Source: Methanosarcina thermophila TM-1
GTDB taxonomy: Archaea; Halobacteriota; Methanosarcinia; Methanosarcinales; Methanosarcinaceae
Direction of reading: 5' to 3'
Assembly: GCF_000969885.1 (NCBI RefSeq)
Contig: NZ_CP009501.1
Span: 1,302,001-1,366,000, forward strand
DNA: 64,000 nt
Shown here: piece by piece, positions 63,049 through 64,000 of the stretch
Layout of the letters: each line of letters starts with the position of its first letter
Numbering within the stretch: the stretch's first letter is position 1
Translations under genes and position numbers: made by a program
The notes under the pieces: generated by a model
The model's database searches: none
What the model saw: only the letters and a program-made list of their open reading frames with translations
Told to the model about the DNA's origin: nothing

Positions 63049-64000
63049 TTAATGTTCAGATTTTACCGAAAGTTTATATTTCCTCATTTCAAGGGGTGTA
63101 ATCGCCTCCTGTTTACTCTGAAGATCCACAAGTGTCTCTTCTACCTTAGCCCAGATTTTCCTTATCTGGTTTGCAAACTCACTTACATTTGCGTACTCAT
63201 TTGCATACTCATTATTTTTAGTATATTCAATTATGGTTTGCTTATGAAGCATAGCCTTTGTTGCAATGTCATTATATGGAAGCCTGCCAAGCACTTGAAT
63301 GCCAGTCTTGGTACAGAATTCTTCGATCAGGCGGGTATTCTCTTCATTTATATCGTATTTATTAATGCAGACAAAAGCCGGGATCGTGAAATGTGCAACA
63401 AGTTCAAGGACTCTTTTCATATCATGGATTCCGGAAACTGTTGGTTCGACTATCACCATAACTAGGTCTGTCCCTGTAATAGCTGCAATAGCTGAGCAGC
63501 CTGTTCCGGGAGGTCCATCAATAATAATCAAATTCTTATGGTACTTCTCCGCAAGTTTCTTTGCGTTGCTTCGAACTACACTTACAAGTTTTCCGCTTGT
63601 CTCTTCCCCTATATCGAGCCTTGCGTGAGCCATTGGTCCAAGACAGGTTTCGGAATAAAAAGCCTGACCTGAGATTCTCTTTTCCATGGAAATTGCTCTT
63701 TCAGGACAAACAATACTGCAGACCGCGCAGCCTTCACATCTGTAATGGTCGATTCCAAAGTCTTTATTTATAGCCCCATACCTGCAAGATTCTCTGCATA
63801 CTCCGCATTTAGTACAGAGTTCCGGATTAATCATAGAAACCTCAAGACCGCAGTAGTCTTCTTTTTCAAGAATCCTGGGCTCCAGAATAAGATGCATATC
63901 AGCTGCATCCACATCGCAATCAGCAATAACGGCACTTCCTGCAAGTGAGGCAAAGGCTGCCGTAAGGGTTGTCTTTCCAGTCCCCCCCTTTCCGCTTATC
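63049..64000 (-). CDS. MinD-superfamily ATPase with inserted ferredoxin domain, partial
   Basis: The frame runs off the right edge; the visible part is about 317 residues, including the P-loop (GKGGTGKTT, near the edge) just before ADCDVDAADMH. An inserted two-cluster ferredoxin domain lies in the middle (CTKCGVCRESC and CEGCAVCSIVC), and the later Walker B-like IIIDGPPGTG is present. This matches COG1149-type proteins, P-loop ATPases of the MinD/NBP35 kind with a ferredoxin insert, which often occur as adjacent paralogue pairs in methanogens and are thought to act in iron-sulfur cluster or electron transfer work. The start is outside the window. Confidence 0.9.
   Translation of the reverse strand, partial: ISGKGGTGKTTLTAAFASLAGSAVIADCDVDAADMHLILEPRILEKEDYCGLEVSMINPELCTKCGVCRESCRYGAINKDFGIDHYRCEGCAVCSIVCPERAISMEKRISGQAFYSETCLGPMAHARLDIGEETSGKLVSVVRSNAKKLAEKYHKNLIIIDGPPGTGCSAIAAITGTDLVMVIVEPTVSGIHDMKRVLELVAHFTIPAFVCINKYDINEENTRLIEEFCTKTGIQVLGRLPYNDIATKAMLHKQTIIEYTKNNEYANEYANVSEFANQIRKIWAKVEETLVDLQSKQEAITPLEMRKYKLSVKSEH

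Overview
The window is a piece of a methanogenic archaeal chromosome and almost certainly belongs to the genus Methanosarcina. It combines archaeal information-processing genes (RadA, Hel308, ABCE1, a Cdc48-type AAA ATPase, an LSm protein, ribosomal protein eL37, the archaeal CCA enzyme, TiaS) with methanogen functions (coenzyme F420 ligase CofE, ADP-dependent sugar kinases, ThiDN). It also carries Methanosarcina-type features: a duplicated-domain S-layer protein, DUF1699 proteins, and a bacterial-type tetrahydrofolate gene set. Long AT-rich spacers and bacterial-style GGAGGTGATC-like Shine-Dalgarno sites fit the same genus. No rRNA, tRNA, CRISPR array, transposase or prophage was seen.

Layout. 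0-4 kb is an accessory-looking stretch: the end of a small heat-shock protein, a GIY-YIG/DUF6884 gene pair whose second member looks frameshifted, a GNAT acetyltransferase, a 56-residue orphan protein and a nucleoside deoxyribosyltransferase-like enzyme. 4.3-7.1 kb holds argC, a CBS-domain gene and argJ. 7.2-11 kb holds two ADP-dependent sugar kinase paralogues and an OGG1-type glycosylase. 11-17 kb holds the CCA enzyme, a repeat-rich spacer, an S-layer-like surface protein and a DedA/YqaA-type membrane protein. 17.6-20.9 kb is a cobalt ECF transporter, cbiMNQO. 21-29 kb carries DNA repair and recombination genes (endonuclease IV-like, radA), coaD, a HAD phosphatase, a transglutaminase-like protein, and a DUF2795 gene preceded by a strikingly structured leader. 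29-36 kb holds cdc48, nadE, tiaS and a COG1395-type regulator. 35.8-42.8 kb holds purN, glyA, folD, a folP-type gene, a MetV-like gene and metF, which together form a tetrahydrofolate one-carbon pathway. 43-50 kb has cofE with a cysteine-repeat tail, thioredoxin, a DUF1699 gene, an MBL-fold protein, an EMC6-like membrane protein and ABCE1. 50-57 kb has hel308, hisD, two more DUF1699 genes and trpB2. 57-64 kb has thiDN, the lsm-rpl37e-purF group, yjbQ, an unrecognised gene and the start-less end of a MinD/ferredoxin fusion ATPase.

How the genes work together. Most genes are housekeeping biosynthesis and information processing. The clearest functional group is the C1 route from serine: GlyA makes methylene-THF, FolD and MetF/MetV interconvert it, and PurN uses formyl-THF. 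It sits in an organism whose energy metabolism should use tetrahydromethanopterin. CbiMNQO would supply cobalt for corrinoid-dependent methanogenesis.

Most unusual items. These are (1) a leader of four consecutive hairpins with a Shine-Dalgarno sequence in one loop and a 15-codon ORF, ahead of the DUF2795 gene; (2) a three-copy interspersed hairpin repeat family; (3) three copies of DUF1699 within 10.6 kb; (4) the GIY-YIG/DUF6884 pair with an apparent one-base deletion; and (5) C-terminal extensions on CbiO and CofE. All functional calls come from reading the sequence and from memory of the families. No database search was run.
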